A DNA stretch of 64,000 nucleotides from Candidatus Izemoplasma sp. (GCA_036172455.1 JAXKVY010000002.1:248001-312000); one strand, 5' to 3'; counted from the first letter of the stretch, positions 35,121 through 43,956 are shown. A program made the numbers and translations. Notes: generated by a model not told the origin, from the letters alone.

Positions 35121-35159
35121 AAGGGTATACAGAATATCAACAAGAGAGAAGTGCATTAT

Positions 35160-36401
35160 ATGAAAGCAACCAAGCGATTATTGTTCGTGTTCGTACTACT
35201 TATCGTCAGTCTTATTTCAGTACCTACTACACGAGCTGAAACAACCCGTACTGCCGTATATTTTAAAGAAACAACTTGTCTTATATGTGCTGAGTTACAA
35301 GGGCTTCCTGATGGACCAGGTGGTACGTATATAGAAGATCAAGACTATATCCAAAAATTGAGAAATCAAGGTGTTAATGTCCTAATATACGACATTATGT
35401 TAAACGATACCATTGATGAATATAGTTATACAAATGATGATGGAGAATATATTGAGGTGCGTGCATTAGATGTATTTTCTGCTTTTAATGAAACCTATGA
35501 ACGAGATTCAGGTGGTGTCCCCGTTATATTTGTTGGTGACACCTATTATGATGGCTTAACGGATATTCAAGATGCTGTTGATAACGGTGAAATCTATGAA
35601 CTAAGTGATACACCTCTAAAAGACGTGAGTGTTGAAGAGGGGAATGCATATGCTCAAATCACTGGTTTCATAGGGTTTTTAACTGTCTTATTCGCGGGGT
35701 TATTAGATGGATTTAATCCGTGCGCAATAGCGTTACTTTTACTGTTTGTCAGTTTACTTGGATTTAGTGAAAATAAACGTTTCTTAATTCTTGTCAGTGT
35801 CGTTTATATTTTTGCACTATTTATATCTTATCTTCTTATTGGTACCTTATTATTAAATGTTTTAAGTCGTTTTCAAGCTCAAGCAGCATTTATCGCAACG
35901 ATTGTTAATTGGTTTGTCGCAATCCTTTGTATTTTCTTATTTGCGATTAATCTCTATGATTATTTTAGAGCAAAAAACCAAGATTATGGAAAAATTAAGA
36001 ATCAATTACCAAAATTCATTCAACGCTATAACAAAAAATTAGTCACATTTTTCACAGACATGATGAATAATCAAAGTAAAAAAGGTGTTATTGGTGTCTT
36101 AGTTGTGACATTCATTCTTGGCATCACATTGAGTATTACAGAGTTGCTTTGTACTGGCCAAATATATTTTAGTATTCTGTATGGTATTCATACTGTTAAT
36201 TCAGTCTATGGATACTTTGCTTTAATTGCGTATAACATTATGTTTGTATTACCTCTTATTGTTATTGCCGTTATTGCCATTAAAGGACGCGGTATTATGG
36301 CAACAAGCAATTACATCCGTGAACACCTTGATACGATAAAACTACTCAATGCAGTACTGTTTTTAGGTATTGCTATTTATTATATTTCACGTATTTTTTA
36401 A
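35160..36401 (+). CDS. DsbD/CcdA-like membrane thiol oxidoreductase with N-terminal thioredoxin-like domain
   Basis: A 413-aa fusion. A signal peptide (MKATKRLLFVFVLLIVSLIS ... TRA) leads to an extracytoplasmic thioredoxin-like domain (about 30-165) with the redox motif TTCLICAEL (CxxC). Six or more membrane helices follow, with FNPCAIALLLL near the first and ITELLCTGQIYFS near the fourth; these supply the paired membrane cysteines of CcdA/DsbD electron carriers. It should carry reducing equivalents across the membrane to outside thiols. ATG 35160 is chosen because the earlier ATG lies in the promoter. The downstream unknown gene and cysteine desulfurase share the operon. The partner substrate is unknown. 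Confidence 0.85.
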   Translation: MKATKRLLFVFVLLIVSLISVPTTRAETTRTAVYFKETTCLICAELQGLPDGPGGTYIEDQDYIQKLRNQGVNVLIYDIMLNDTIDEYSYTNDDGEYIEVRALDVFSAFNETYERDSGGVPVIFVGDTYYDGLTDIQDAVDNGEIYELSDTPLKDVSVEEGNAYAQITGFIGFLTVLFAGLLDGFNPCAIALLLLFVSLLGFSENKRFLILVSVVYIFALFISYLLIGTLLLNVLSRFQAQAAFIATIVNWFVAILCIFLFAINLYDYFRAKNQDYGKIKNQLPKFIQRYNKKLVTFFTDMMNNQSKKGVIGVLVVTFILGITLSITELLCTGQIYFSILYGIHTVNSVYGYFALIAYNIMFVLPLIVIAVIAIKGRGIMATSNYIREHLDTIKLLNAVLFLGIAIYYISRIF

Positions 36402-36413
36402 AGGAGGGTAACG

Positions 36414-36698
36414 ATGAATCAAAAGTTGCTTATCACCAAGAATGACAAAATTATTTTTGATAGCAAATTACTTAATATTCCAATTAAAGAAGATATTTTA
36501 ATCAAACGTAGTATCGAATTGTTTGATGATGAAGACCCCTGTATTATTCATCAATCATACATTGTTAAAGAGTTTGCACAAAAATTGTTAGAACTTTTTG
36601 ATGCAAGCACAATCATTGAAGGCGAGCAATATCAAGATGACTTAAACTTCTTAGATTTTACTGATATTGACCAATTAACATTTCGATTAGAGAGGTGA
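36414..36698 (+). CDS. Small protein of unknown function between DsbD-like and nifS-like genes
   Basis: A 94-aa acidic soluble protein, unrecognised. It has one Cys (DEDPCIIHQSYIVKEFAQKL), no signal peptide and no membrane segment. AAGGAGGGTAACG precedes the ATG, and it stops with TGA 4 bp before the cysteine desulfurase start. Tight spacing implies a partner role for one of its neighbours, for example as a desulfurase accessory, but nothing in the sequence proves it. Confidence 0.6.
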   Translation: MNQKLLITKNDKIIFDSKLLNIPIKEDILIKRSIELFDDEDPCIIHQSYIVKEFAQKLLELFDASTIIEGEQYQDDLNFLDFTDIDQLTFRLER

Positions 36699-36702
36699 CA
36701 CG

Positions 36703-37848
36703 ATGGAGGTCTATTTAGATCATGCCGCTACTACCCAAGTAAGTCCACGCGTACTGGAAAAAATGATCCCCTATTTTAAACAAGGATTTGGTAATCCCTC
36801 TAGTATACATAAACTAGGCTTTTCTGCTAGAAAAGCCTATAATCAATCAAAACGTAAGATTGCTCGAGTACTTCATTGCGATAAAGATGAAATTCATTTT
36901 ACAAGCGGTGGGACAGAAGCGACAAACTGGGCATTAAAAGGATTAGCTTATAAATATCCTAATAAAAAAGAGATCATTACCACTAAAATAGAACATCATG
37001 CGACATTGCACACTGTCGCATTTTTGGAAAATCAAGGGTATACTATCCATTATATCAATGTGGATGAACAAGGTTTCATTGACTTAGATATGCTTAAATC
37101 AACAATAACTGAACAGACTCTTGTGGTGAGTATTATTTATGCGAACAATGAAATTGGCACCATTCAAGACATCTCTACGATTGAAAAAGTCTGTCATGAA
37201 CATAATACATTACTTCATATAGATGCCGTCCAAGCAACATGTCATGTCCCTTTAAATTTGCATCAATCGAATGTCGATTTAGCCAGTATCTCAGGCCATA
37301 AGTTTCATGCCCCAAAAGGTGTTGGAATCCTCTATAAAAAATCAGGTATTGAAATAGAAAACTTAATCCATGGGGGCCAACAAGAAAATGGATTACGTAG
37401 TGGCACAGAAAATATTCCGTATATCGTTGGCCTTGCAGAAGCTCTTGAAGTAGGTATGGAAGATATCATTCATTACCGCCAATATCTCGATCAACTAAGC
37501 CATCAATTTTTACAGCAACTTGATGATGCCGGGATTGACTACATTTTAAATGGACCTAAGGTTGGACCTAATCGATTACCTGGTCATTTAAACCTAGCCT
37601 TCAAAGATTTGGATAATAATGACATCACTTTTTACCTTAATCAAGCAAATATTTATGCTTCTACGGGCAGTGCATGTGATAGTGAATCGATTACACCTAG
37701 TCATGTATTATTAGACATAGGTGTTGATGACGCCTACTTAAGAGGCGCTGTTAGGTTTTCTATGGGCAACGAGACAACTAAAGATGATATAGTTTATGTC
37801 ACCAAAGAACTAATCACAATCATCCAAAAATTAAGCGCAAATCGTTAA
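36703..37848 (+). CDS. Cysteine desulfurase (NifS/IscS family)
   Basis: PLP enzyme releasing sulfur from cysteine for Fe-S clusters or tRNA thiolation (381 aa). The N-terminus VYLDHAATTQVSPRVLEKM is typical. The PLP lysine is in SISGHKFHAPKGVG. The catalytic cysteine lies in the short loop STGSACDSES. RSGTENIPYIVGLAEAL is the class signature. The SxGSACxS loop places it with IscS/NifS (group I) rather than SufS. No iscU or mnmA neighbour is visible, so the sulfur acceptor is unknown. Confidence 0.92.
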   Translation: MEVYLDHAATTQVSPRVLEKMIPYFKQGFGNPSSIHKLGFSARKAYNQSKRKIARVLHCDKDEIHFTSGGTEATNWALKGLAYKYPNKKEIITTKIEHHATLHTVAFLENQGYTIHYINVDEQGFIDLDMLKSTITEQTLVVSIIYANNEIGTIQDISTIEKVCHEHNTLLHIDAVQATCHVPLNLHQSNVDLASISGHKFHAPKGVGILYKKSGIEIENLIHGGQQENGLRSGTENIPYIVGLAEALEVGMEDIIHYRQYLDQLSHQFLQQLDDAGIDYILNGPKVGPNRLPGHLNLAFKDLDNNDITFYLNQANIYASTGSACDSESITPSHVLLDIGVDDAYLRGAVRFSMGNETTKDDIVYVTKELITIIQKLSANR

Positions 37849-37866
37849 TTAAATAACGATTTGCGC
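37835..37866. terminator. Inverted repeat across the overlapping ends of two convergent genes
   Basis: A perfect 13-bp stem GCGCAAATCGTTA/TAACGATTTGCGC with a 6-nt loop spans both stop codons, so it encodes the C-terminal residues of both proteins. A T-run is weak on both sides, so efficient termination is uncertain. Confidence 0.6.
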
Positions 37867-38549
37867 TCTTCTTTTGTCAAGGGTCTAACCTCACCAGGAG
37901 ATAAGTTTTTATCTAATCGTAAGCGTCCAATTTGGGTACGCTTTAAGGCAGTAACGTTACGATCAAAATAGGCAACCATATCTTTAATTTGGTGATGTTT
38001 ACCTTCATGAATAGCAATTTCTACTACATGTGAAGATATTGGCTTCACACGAACATTGTTGGGTGTGTATGGCCGGTCACGTTGATCATATAAAGTGTAC
38101 TTACTAGCCAAAACACTTACATCATCAAATGGTCTATCAATCGTAGCCTCATAGACTTTATAGATGTCTTGTTTAGGTGAGATAATTTGATGGAGTAACT
38201 GCCCATCATTAGTGAGTAATAATAAACCTGTTGTATCTAAGTCTAACCGGCCAACACTATTCAAGTCAAGGCGCTTATATTTTTCATCTAACTCTGTAAA
38301 AACGGTCGGGTATTGTTGATCATGATTCGCGCACACAGTGTGCATTGGCTTATTCATCATAAGGATGATTGATGACTGATAAAATATCGTTTCACCAAAA
38401 AACGTGATGGTATCTTTTTCTGGATTAACATGTTCTTTAGGAGATGTAACTACCTCTCCATTGATAGTCACTTCTCCGTCTTTGATATATTGTTTAATTT
38501 CTTTCCGACTTCCATACTGTAAATTTGATAATACTTTATCGATTCGCAT
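37845..38549 (-). CDS. RsuA-family rRNA pseudouridine synthase
   Basis: A 234-aa enzyme with an N-terminal S4 domain (MRIDKVLSNLQYGSRKEIKQYI) and the RsuA/RluB catalytic motif LNSVGRLDLDTTGLLLLTND, with the nucleophilic Asp in GRLDLDT. IHEGKHHQIKDMV and LKRTQIGRL follow. Size and motif fit the RsuA (16S) subgroup more than RluB, but the modified site is not certain. Overlaps the convergent desulfurase by 4 bp. Confidence 0.88.
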   Translation of the reverse strand: MRIDKVLSNLQYGSRKEIKQYIKDGEVTINGEVVTSPKEHVNPEKDTITFFGETIFYQSSIILMMNKPMHTVCANHDQQYPTVFTELDEKYKRLDLNSVGRLDLDTTGLLLLTNDGQLLHQIISPKQDIYKVYEATIDRPFDDVSVLASKYTLYDQRDRPYTPNNVRVKPISSHVVEIAIHEGKHHQIKDMVAYFDRNVTALKRTQIGRLRLDKNLSPGEVRPLTKEERKSLFN

Positions 38550-38567
38550 ACAAACATCCTTTCCAAA

Positions 38568-38592
38568 AATAACCCTGCAAAGCAGGGTTATT
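38568..38592 (-). terminator. Terminator after the UPF0223 gene
   Basis: Perfect stem AATAACCCTGC/GCAGGGTTATT with a 3-nt loop; T-rich minus-strand tail. Confidence 0.75.
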
Positions 38593-38827
38593 GTATATTT
38601 TTAATGGTTTGATAAACAGAATAACCTGATACTTTCTTAAAGGCTTTATCAATCTGTTTTTCCATAGATTTTGAACGAATAATATTTTTATATGTAGTGT
38701 ATTTATCTAGTAATTCGGCCCTATCAAACTTACCTTCATTCGCTTGTTCAATAAGGTTTAAAAAAGTTACAATTTCAATAATTTGTACAGTGCTAAATTG
38801 TTCGTAATCAATGGGATATTGATACAT
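38588..38827 (-). CDS. UPF0223 (YktA-like) family protein
   Basis: A 79-aa protein that matches the UPF0223/YktA pattern: MYQYPIDYEQFSTVQIIEIV at the N-terminus and KQIDKAFKKVSGYSVYQTIK at the C-terminus. The family has unknown function. It overlaps the phosphofructokinase stop by one base, so it is co-translated with it. Confidence 0.78.
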   Translation of the reverse strand: MYQYPIDYEQFSTVQIIEIVTFLNLIEQANEGKFDRAELLDKYTTYKNIIRSKSMEKQIDKAFKKVSGYSVYQTIKNIQ

Positions 38828-39954
38828 TATTCACCGAATGTGATGCCAATTGCTTTTGCAGCTTGAACATATTGACCATCTGGATCAACTTGTTTTCCAC
38901 CACCTGTCGACGTTTCTCCCATTTCTCCGCCACCTACGACGTCTTCTAGTGGGATAGATTCAATTTTACGACCACGTAATTGAACCATGCGCCCTGCGCC
39001 ACCGTTCATCAGTAAGTCTACAGCGTTAACACCAAATAATAATCCTAATGCTCTATCAAATTGTGATGTAATCCCCCCACGTTGAATATATGCTAAGTTT
39101 GTATAACGTACTTCATGTTCAGGGATTAGTTCTTGTAGCTGATCGGTAAGTATTTTACCAACACCACCTAAACGCACTGAGTCAGCACTATCTTCAACAT
39201 GCTCTCTGACTGTGACATCACCACCTTTTGGTTTCGCTCCTTCACTAATAACGATAATTGAGAAATTGCGTCCAAATGCATCGCGTTGTCTAACTTTTTC
39301 AACGATTTTTTCAATATCATACGGAATCTCTGGAATCAAAATAACATCTGCACTACCAGCTAATCCACCTTCAAGTGCTAACCATCCAGTATGGCGCCCC
39401 ATAACTTCAACAACCATAATACGGTCATGTGAATACGCTGTTGTATGGATTTTATCTAATGCATCTGTAATTGTTTCTAATGATGTATTATACCCAAATG
39501 TGACATCTGTGGCTGGTAAGTCATTATCAATTGTTTTTGGTACACCAACTACTGGCAAGCCTTTGCGATAAAAGTCACGAGCACTTGTTAATGTTCCGTC
39601 ACCACCCATAACAATTAATGCGTCGACACCAAGATATTTCAAGTTTTTAATTGCCTGATCTGAGACATCTTTATATTCAACAGTACCATCTTCTTTCATC
39701 ACAGGATAATCAAATAAATTATCTTTGTTAGATGATTTAAGAATGGTTCCCCCTTCATGCATAATGCCTGAAACACTACGTAAACCAAGTGGTCTGTAAT
39801 CATTTTTATATAGTCCGCTGTATCCTCTTGTGAAACCTACAACTTCTACACCATACTTATTGACAGCTGTTTTGGTAATACCATTGATAACGGCATTTAA
39901 TCCAGAACAATCTCCACCACCTGTAATAATTCCGATCTTTCGAATCTTGCTCAT
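38827..39954 (-). CDS. pfkA: 6-Phosphofructokinase, Gly104/Lys124 type
   Basis: Commits fructose-6-phosphate to glycolysis (375 aa, longer than the ~320-aa Bacillus PfkA). The N-terminal loop is GIITGGGDCSGLNAVI. At the donor site VMGGDGTLTSA has Gly at the position that is Asp in PPi-dependent enzymes, while VPKTIDNDLPATD has the Lys usual in PPi enzymes. The Gly/Lys pair occurs in ATP-using group III PFKs such as those of actinomycetes, so ATP is the likelier donor. MGRHTGWLAL and LGYIQRGG-like LAYIQRGGITSQFDRALG complete the sugar site. A cre-like site lies upstream. Confidence 0.92.
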   Translation of the reverse strand: MSKIRKIGIITGGGDCSGLNAVINGITKTAVNKYGVEVVGFTRGYSGLYKNDYRPLGLRSVSGIMHEGGTILKSSNKDNLFDYPVMKEDGTVEYKDVSDQAIKNLKYLGVDALIVMGGDGTLTSARDFYRKGLPVVGVPKTIDNDLPATDVTFGYNTSLETITDALDKIHTTAYSHDRIMVVEVMGRHTGWLALEGGLAGSADVILIPEIPYDIEKIVEKVRQRDAFGRNFSIIVISEGAKPKGGDVTVREHVEDSADSVRLGGVGKILTDQLQELIPEHEVRYTNLAYIQRGGITSQFDRALGLLFGVNAVDLLMNGGAGRMVQLRGRKIESIPLEDVVGGGEMGETSTGGGKQVDPDGQYVQAAKAIGITFGE

Positions 39955-39980
39955 TATTATTCCTCCTTAAAATCAACTTT

Positions 39981-40037
39981 ATTATATATGTTTTTTGACA
40001 AAGAGTAAACCAATAAACCATATTGAAAGCGTTTTTA
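39981..40037 (-). promoter_or_regulatory. pfkA promoter with upstream cre-like site
   Basis: TTTACT (40004-40009) and TATAAT (39981-39986), 17-bp spacing. TGAAAGCGTTTTTA at 40024-40037 (plus-strand reading) matches cre at 13 of 14 positions (T for C at position 13). It lies upstream of the -35, the arrangement in which CcpA usually activates. Confidence 0.72.
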
Positions 40038-40131
40038 ATATTAAAACATCAAATAGTTTGAAAAATTACACCATTTTAATATATTCTTAGACGATATTTT
40101 GGTATACTATTATATGTAAGTAGGTGAAAAC

Positions 40132-40737
40132 ATGATATTAATGAAAGATATAATTCGAGAAGGTCATCCAACTTTAGAAAAACGCACAAAAGAGGTTGAA
40201 CTGCCTCTCGATACAGAAACTAGAGAAACCCTAAAAGATATGATGGCATATCTGGAGAACTCGCAAAACCCAGAAACTGCCGAAAAGTATGGGTTACGCC
40301 CCGGTGTTGGTTTAGCGGCACCACAAATCAATATTTCAAAGCGAATGACCTGTATTTTTACAACAGATGAAACAGGTGAGAAACTATATAAAATGATGTT
40401 GATTAACCCAAAAATCATTAGCCATTCTGTCAAAAAAACGTTCTTACCTGGTGGTGAAGGATGTTTGAGCATAGATCGCGAAGTTGAAGGGATTGTCCCT
40501 AGACATAAGAAAATACGCGTACGTGCCCATCAATATTTACCTGAGACAGACTCTGTTAGACAAATTGAATTTCGTGTCAGTGGGTATGTCGGTGTTGTAA
40601 TACAACACGAAATTGATCATTTAGACGGTATCTTATTCCCATCTCGTACAACAGGTATGCAAACTGATTTAGAACCAATCGTGTTTCCTGAAACACAATC
40701 TGAAGATAGTAACGAAGAAAAAGAGGAGGAATTATGA
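40132..40737 (+). CDS. def: Peptide deformylase
   Basis: Iron-dependent removal of the N-formyl group from new proteins (201 aa). All three motifs are intact: [15 protein letters not shown] (metal-binding Cys) and QHEIDHLDG (metal-binding His pair and catalytic Glu). The long form with a C-terminal acidic tail resembles Gram-positive type 2 enzymes. ATG 40132 has AGGTGAAAAC upstream. It overlaps the next gene by 4 bp. Confidence 0.95.
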   Translation: MILMKDIIREGHPTLEKRTKEVELPLDTETRETLKDMMAYLENSQNPETAEKYGLRPGVGLAAPQINISKRMTCIFTTDETGEKLYKMMLINPKIISHSVKKTFLPGGEGCLSIDREVEGIVPRHKKIRVRAHQYLPETDSVRQIEFRVSGYVGVVIQHEIDHLDGILFPSRTTGMQTDLEPIVFPETQSEDSNEEKEEEL

Positions 40738-41387
40738 AACTATTTATTGATTCAGCAAATGTAGAACACATTAAAGAATTAGCAGATTTAGGAATTATCG
40801 CAGGTGTCACAACAAACCCAACTTTAATTGCTAAAGAGGGGCGAGACTTTAATGAAGTGATTAAAGAAATTACATCAATTGTCGATGGACCAATTAGCGG
40901 TGAAGTGATTAGTGATGATGCCGAAGGTATGGTTGAAGAAGGAAAGAAAATTTCTAAGATTCATCCAAACATGGTTGTTAAAGTACCGCTCACAGAACAA
41001 GGGTTAAAAGCAACGAGAATGTTGACAGATTTAGGTATTAAAACGAATGTAACATTGGTGTTCAGTGCCAATCAAGCCTTAATGGCTGCTACTGCTGGTG
41101 CTACATATGTGTCACCGTTTGTTGGACGACTTACTGATACATTACATGACGGTATCGAAGTTGTAAGAGACATTAGAAACATTTTTGATATTTACGGATT
41201 TGACACACAGATCATTAGTGCCTCAATCAGAAACCCAAAACAACTTCAAGAAAGTGCTTTAGTCGGTGCACATATTGCAACTGTCCCATATGATACGCTT
41301 AAAAAATCAATTACACATCCTTTAACAGACAAAGGATTAGCAAGTTTTAAAGCAGATTGGGAAGCTGTATTTGGAGAAAAAGAATAA
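40734..41387 (+). CDS. Transaldolase-like fructose-6-phosphate aldolase family protein
   Basis: A 217-aa short transaldolase/FSA (TalC/MipB family). [20 protein letters not shown] and [16 protein letters not shown] start the barrel. The Schiff-base lysine is in [46 protein letters not shown] follows and is characteristic (positions 100-130). It could act as transaldolase in the pentose pathway or as an FSA; the two cannot be separated by sight. GAGGAGGAATT upstream overlaps def. Confidence 0.92.
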   Translation: MKLFIDSANVEHIKELADLGIIAGVTTNPTLIAKEGRDFNEVIKEITSIVDGPISGEVISDDAEGMVEEGKKISKIHPNMVVKVPLTEQGLKATRMLTDLGIKTNVTLVFSANQALMAATAGATYVSPFVGRLTDTLHDGIEVVRDIRNIFDIYGFDTQIISASIRNPKQLQESALVGAHIATVPYDTLKKSITHPLTDKGLASFKADWEAVFGEKE

Positions 41388-41399
41388 TTAAAAAACATT

Positions 41400-41430
41400 A
41401 AGGTATGAAACATACAGTTTCATACCTTTT
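41400..41430 (+). terminator. Terminator after the transaldolase gene
   Basis: Stem AAGGTATGAAA/TTTCATACCTT followed by a T-run. Confidence 0.85.
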
Positions 41431-41433
41431 TAG

Positions 41434-41517
41434 TTGAATACCCTTAATAATGTGATATAATAAGAGTGTTTTCAAAATAACTTATGGGACCCTAAGTGGC
41501 CTAAAAAGGAGAAGATT
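41434..41517 (+). promoter_or_regulatory. Promoter and small hairpin leader of the ECF S component gene
   Basis: TTGAAT (41434-41439) and extended -10 TGATATAAT (TATAAT 41456-41461). The roughly 50-nt leader contains ACTTA-TGGGACCC-TAAGT followed by GGCC and an A-rich stretch running into the AAGGAG ribosome site. A small translational switch is possible, but it does not match a riboswitch class I recognise. Confidence 0.6.
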
Positions 41518-42165
41518 ATGCAAAACTTACGCGTTAAAGAAATTACTTTAACAGCTGTTTTAACAGCAATTATTATTGTACTCGGTGCTGTACCACAACT
41601 TGGCTTTATTCAAATAACGCCAATGGTTGGACTCACCATCATTCATATCCCTGTCTTCATTGGAGCCTATTTTGGTGGGCGCTACGTTGGAGGATTCTTG
41701 GGATTTGTCTTTGGCTTTACATCATTTTTAGTAGCATTAACACGCCCAAGTGCACCATTAGATCCTGTGTTTACGAATCCATTAGTGAGTATCTTGCCAC
41801 GCTTTTTAGTTGGATTCTTCGCAATTGATGTCCTTCATTTCTTTCAAAAGCGATTCAAACAACAGTATCTTGCGGATGGGTTATACTTTGCCGTAATGAC
41901 CATTCTACATTCAGTACTTGTGGTAACTCTATTATACATTGCGGGTGTTAACTATTGGTACTTAGATGTATACGGTATTGCTGAAGGGATTACAAGAGAC
42001 TCAACTTTAGGTGCAATTGAGTTTGTCTCTAATTACTTCATCGGTGGTTCTATCTTCGGTTTCTTTGTAACAATCCTTATTGTTAACTCGTTACTTGAAA
42101 TAGCCGCGTGTGTATTAGTAGGAACCCCAATTAGCAATCGCTTAAAAGTAGCTATTAAAGAATAA
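41518..42165 (+). CDS. ECF transporter substrate-binding (S) component
   Basis: A 215-aa membrane protein with about six helices, of the S-component fold. The N-terminal helix LTAVLTAIIIVLGAV is followed by LGFIQITPMVGLTIIHIPVFIGAYFGG and VGGFLGFVFGFTSFLVAL, a pattern found in vitamin-uptake S components. A pantothenate-type substrate is possible from general resemblance, but this is a weak guess. Energising ATPase and EcfT genes are not in the window, consistent with a group II shared module. It is monocistronic, with its own promoter and terminator. Confidence 0.82.
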   Translation: MQNLRVKEITLTAVLTAIIIVLGAVPQLGFIQITPMVGLTIIHIPVFIGAYFGGRYVGGFLGFVFGFTSFLVALTRPSAPLDPVFTNPLVSILPRFLVGFFAIDVLHFFQKRFKQQYLADGLYFAVMTILHSVLVVTLLYIAGVNYWYLDVYGIAEGITRDSTLGAIEFVSNYFIGGSIFGFFVTILIVNSLLEIAACVLVGTPISNRLKVAIKE

Positions 42166-42176
42166 ATAAATGAATC

Positions 42177-42211
42177 AAAAGTAGAACGTGTTTATAAAGC
42201 GTTCTACTTTT
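42177..42211 (+). terminator. Terminator after the ECF S gene
   Basis: Stem AAAAGTAGAACG/CGTTCTACTTTT with a T-run. Confidence 0.85.
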
Positions 42212-42244
42212 TTTCTTTCAGTGGATGGTACAAAGGATTTATTA

Positions 42245-42292
42245 TTTACTTTACCTCTCTGCTAATATATAATAGTAATGAAAGGGTTTACA
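42245..42292 (+). promoter_or_regulatory. GH13 gene promoter with downstream cre-like site
   Basis: TTTACT (42245-42250) and TATAAT (42268-42273), 17-bp spacing. TGAAAGGGTTTACA (42279-42292) matches cre with one mismatch (G for C at position 7) and covers the start site, a repressing position. Confidence 0.75.
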
Positions 42293-42312
42293 CTGGTGAC
42301 TGGGAGGTTATT

Positions 42313-43926
42313 ATGGAAAAGCAATGGTGGCACAATAAAGTAGTATATCAAATATACCCTAAGAGTTTTAACGATACAACTGGAAATGGCATTGGTGATC
42401 TTGATGGAATTATTGAGAAACTAGAATATTTATGTTTTTTAGGAGTTGATATCCTATGGTTATCACCGGTTTACAAATCACCAATGAAGGACAATGGCTA
42501 TGATATTTCACATTATCAAAAGATTGATCCTGTCTTTGGATCACTAGAAGATATGAAACGATTGATTAAAGAAGCCAAAAAGCATGATATTGATATTATT
42601 ATGGATTTAGTGATTAATCATACTTCTGATCAACACCCATGGTTTTTAGATGCCAAAAAGGCTAAAAATAGTCAGTACCGAGATTATTATATTTGGCGAG
42701 ATCACCCTACAGACATGGACAGTGTATTTGGCGGTAGTGCTTGGACATATGATGAAACAACTGATCAACATTATTTCCACTTATTCACAGAAGAGCAACC
42801 TGATTTAAATTGGGACAATAAAGCCATGCGTAAAGATATTTATAAGATGATTAATTGGTGGCTAGAAAAAGGAATTAAAGGCTTTCGCTTAGATGTGATT
42901 GAACTCATAGGTAAAGAGGTTGATAAAGGGATTACCAGCAATGGTCCTAAGCTCCATTCACGATTACAAAAATTAACTAAAAAAACCTTTGAACAGTACA
43001 ATGCATTTACAGTTGGTGAAACATGGAGTGCATCGATTGACGATGCCTTATTATATACTGACCCGAAACGGCATGAACTATCAACCATATTTCAGTTTGA
43101 ACATATTACATTGAATTGGGATAAGGCGTTTAACAAGTTCAAGACAACCCCACTTGATCGTAAAGCCTTAAAAGAGGTGCTTTATAAATGGCAAACATCC
43201 TTACCTGATAACGCTTGGAATAGTTTATTTTTTAATAATCACGACTTGGGTCGTGTAAACTCACGATGGGGCAATGATGGTATTTATAACGATAAATGCA
43301 CTAAAGCGTTCGTAACAGTATTACATTTGATGAAAGGTATCCCATTCATCTATCAAGGAGAAGAAATTGGTATGACGAATGTTAAATACCAACATATAGA
43401 TGACTATAATGATATTGAGATTCATAATCGTTATCATGAGTATGTCGTAGAACGCCAAGTCATGTCACAACATGATTTTATGTCTCAAGTATACTTAAAC
43501 GGTCGTGATAACGCAAGAACACCAATGCAATGGAATAAATCAAATAACGGTGGTTTCTCTACTGGGACACCTTGGTTACGTCCTAACAGTAATTACTTGT
43601 TTATTAATGTAGATGATAATCTTAAAAATAAAGATAGTGTTTTTTACCATTATCAACACTTAATCAATTTACGTCATGGCAAATCTTACGGTAACACCAT
43701 AGTGTATGGCGCCTTCATTCCACGTGACACCACCTATGATAACCTCTTCTTATTTGAACGTCACTATGAAGATAAACGCTTGTTAGTGGCTGTCAATTTA
43801 GGAGAATCATCTGTATCTTTTAAGTGGGATAAAAACGTTGATGATATTTTAATTAATACAGGCAAAATTGATTACTTTAAATCCGTTACATTAAATGCTT
43901 ATGATTCACTCGTATTTAGTTACTAA
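42313..43926 (+). CDS. GH13 alpha-glucosidase (glucan/oligo-1,6-glucosidase type)
   Basis: Intracellular glycoside hydrolase of 537 aa with no signal peptide. Region I is DLVINHTSDQH, region II GFRLDVIELIGK (nucleophile Asp), region III TVGETW (acid/base Glu) and region IV FFNNHDLGRV (Asp). GKEVDKGITSNGPKLH next to region II resembles dextran glucosidase DexB more than trehalose-6-phosphate hydrolase. It cleaves alpha-1,6-linked (possibly alpha-1,4) gluco-oligosaccharides. It is alone, without a sugar transporter. TGGGAGGTTATT precedes the ATG. CcpA repression is expected from the cre-like site. Confidence 0.88.
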   Translation: MEKQWWHNKVVYQIYPKSFNDTTGNGIGDLDGIIEKLEYLCFLGVDILWLSPVYKSPMKDNGYDISHYQKIDPVFGSLEDMKRLIKEAKKHDIDIIMDLVINHTSDQHPWFLDAKKAKNSQYRDYYIWRDHPTDMDSVFGGSAWTYDETTDQHYFHLFTEEQPDLNWDNKAMRKDIYKMINWWLEKGIKGFRLDVIELIGKEVDKGITSNGPKLHSRLQKLTKKTFEQYNAFTVGETWSASIDDALLYTDPKRHELSTIFQFEHITLNWDKAFNKFKTTPLDRKALKEVLYKWQTSLPDNAWNSLFFNNHDLGRVNSRWGNDGIYNDKCTKAFVTVLHLMKGIPFIYQGEEIGMTNVKYQHIDDYNDIEIHNRYHEYVVERQVMSQHDFMSQVYLNGRDNARTPMQWNKSNNGGFSTGTPWLRPNSNYLFINVDDNLKNKDSVFYHYQHLINLRHGKSYGNTIVYGAFIPRDTTYDNLFLFERHYEDKRLLVAVNLGESSVSFKWDKNVDDILINTGKIDYFKSVTLNAYDSLVFSY

Positions 43927-43951
43927 ACACCTTCTTAGAAGGTGTTTTTTT
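43926..43951 (+). terminator. Terminator after the GH13 gene
   Basis: Stem AACACCTTCT/AGAAGGTGTT plus a T-run. Confidence 0.85.
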
Positions 43952-43956
43952 ATATC

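Noticed and set aside
35106-35159. Earlier ATG of the DsbD-like gene
   Set aside because: It falls between the -35 and -10 boxes, and the signal peptide begins naturally at ATG 35160.
38827-39954. PPi-dependent phosphofructokinase
   Set aside because: The key donor-site position is Gly (GGDGT), not the Asp (GGDDT) required for PPi use; the Lys alone is not enough.
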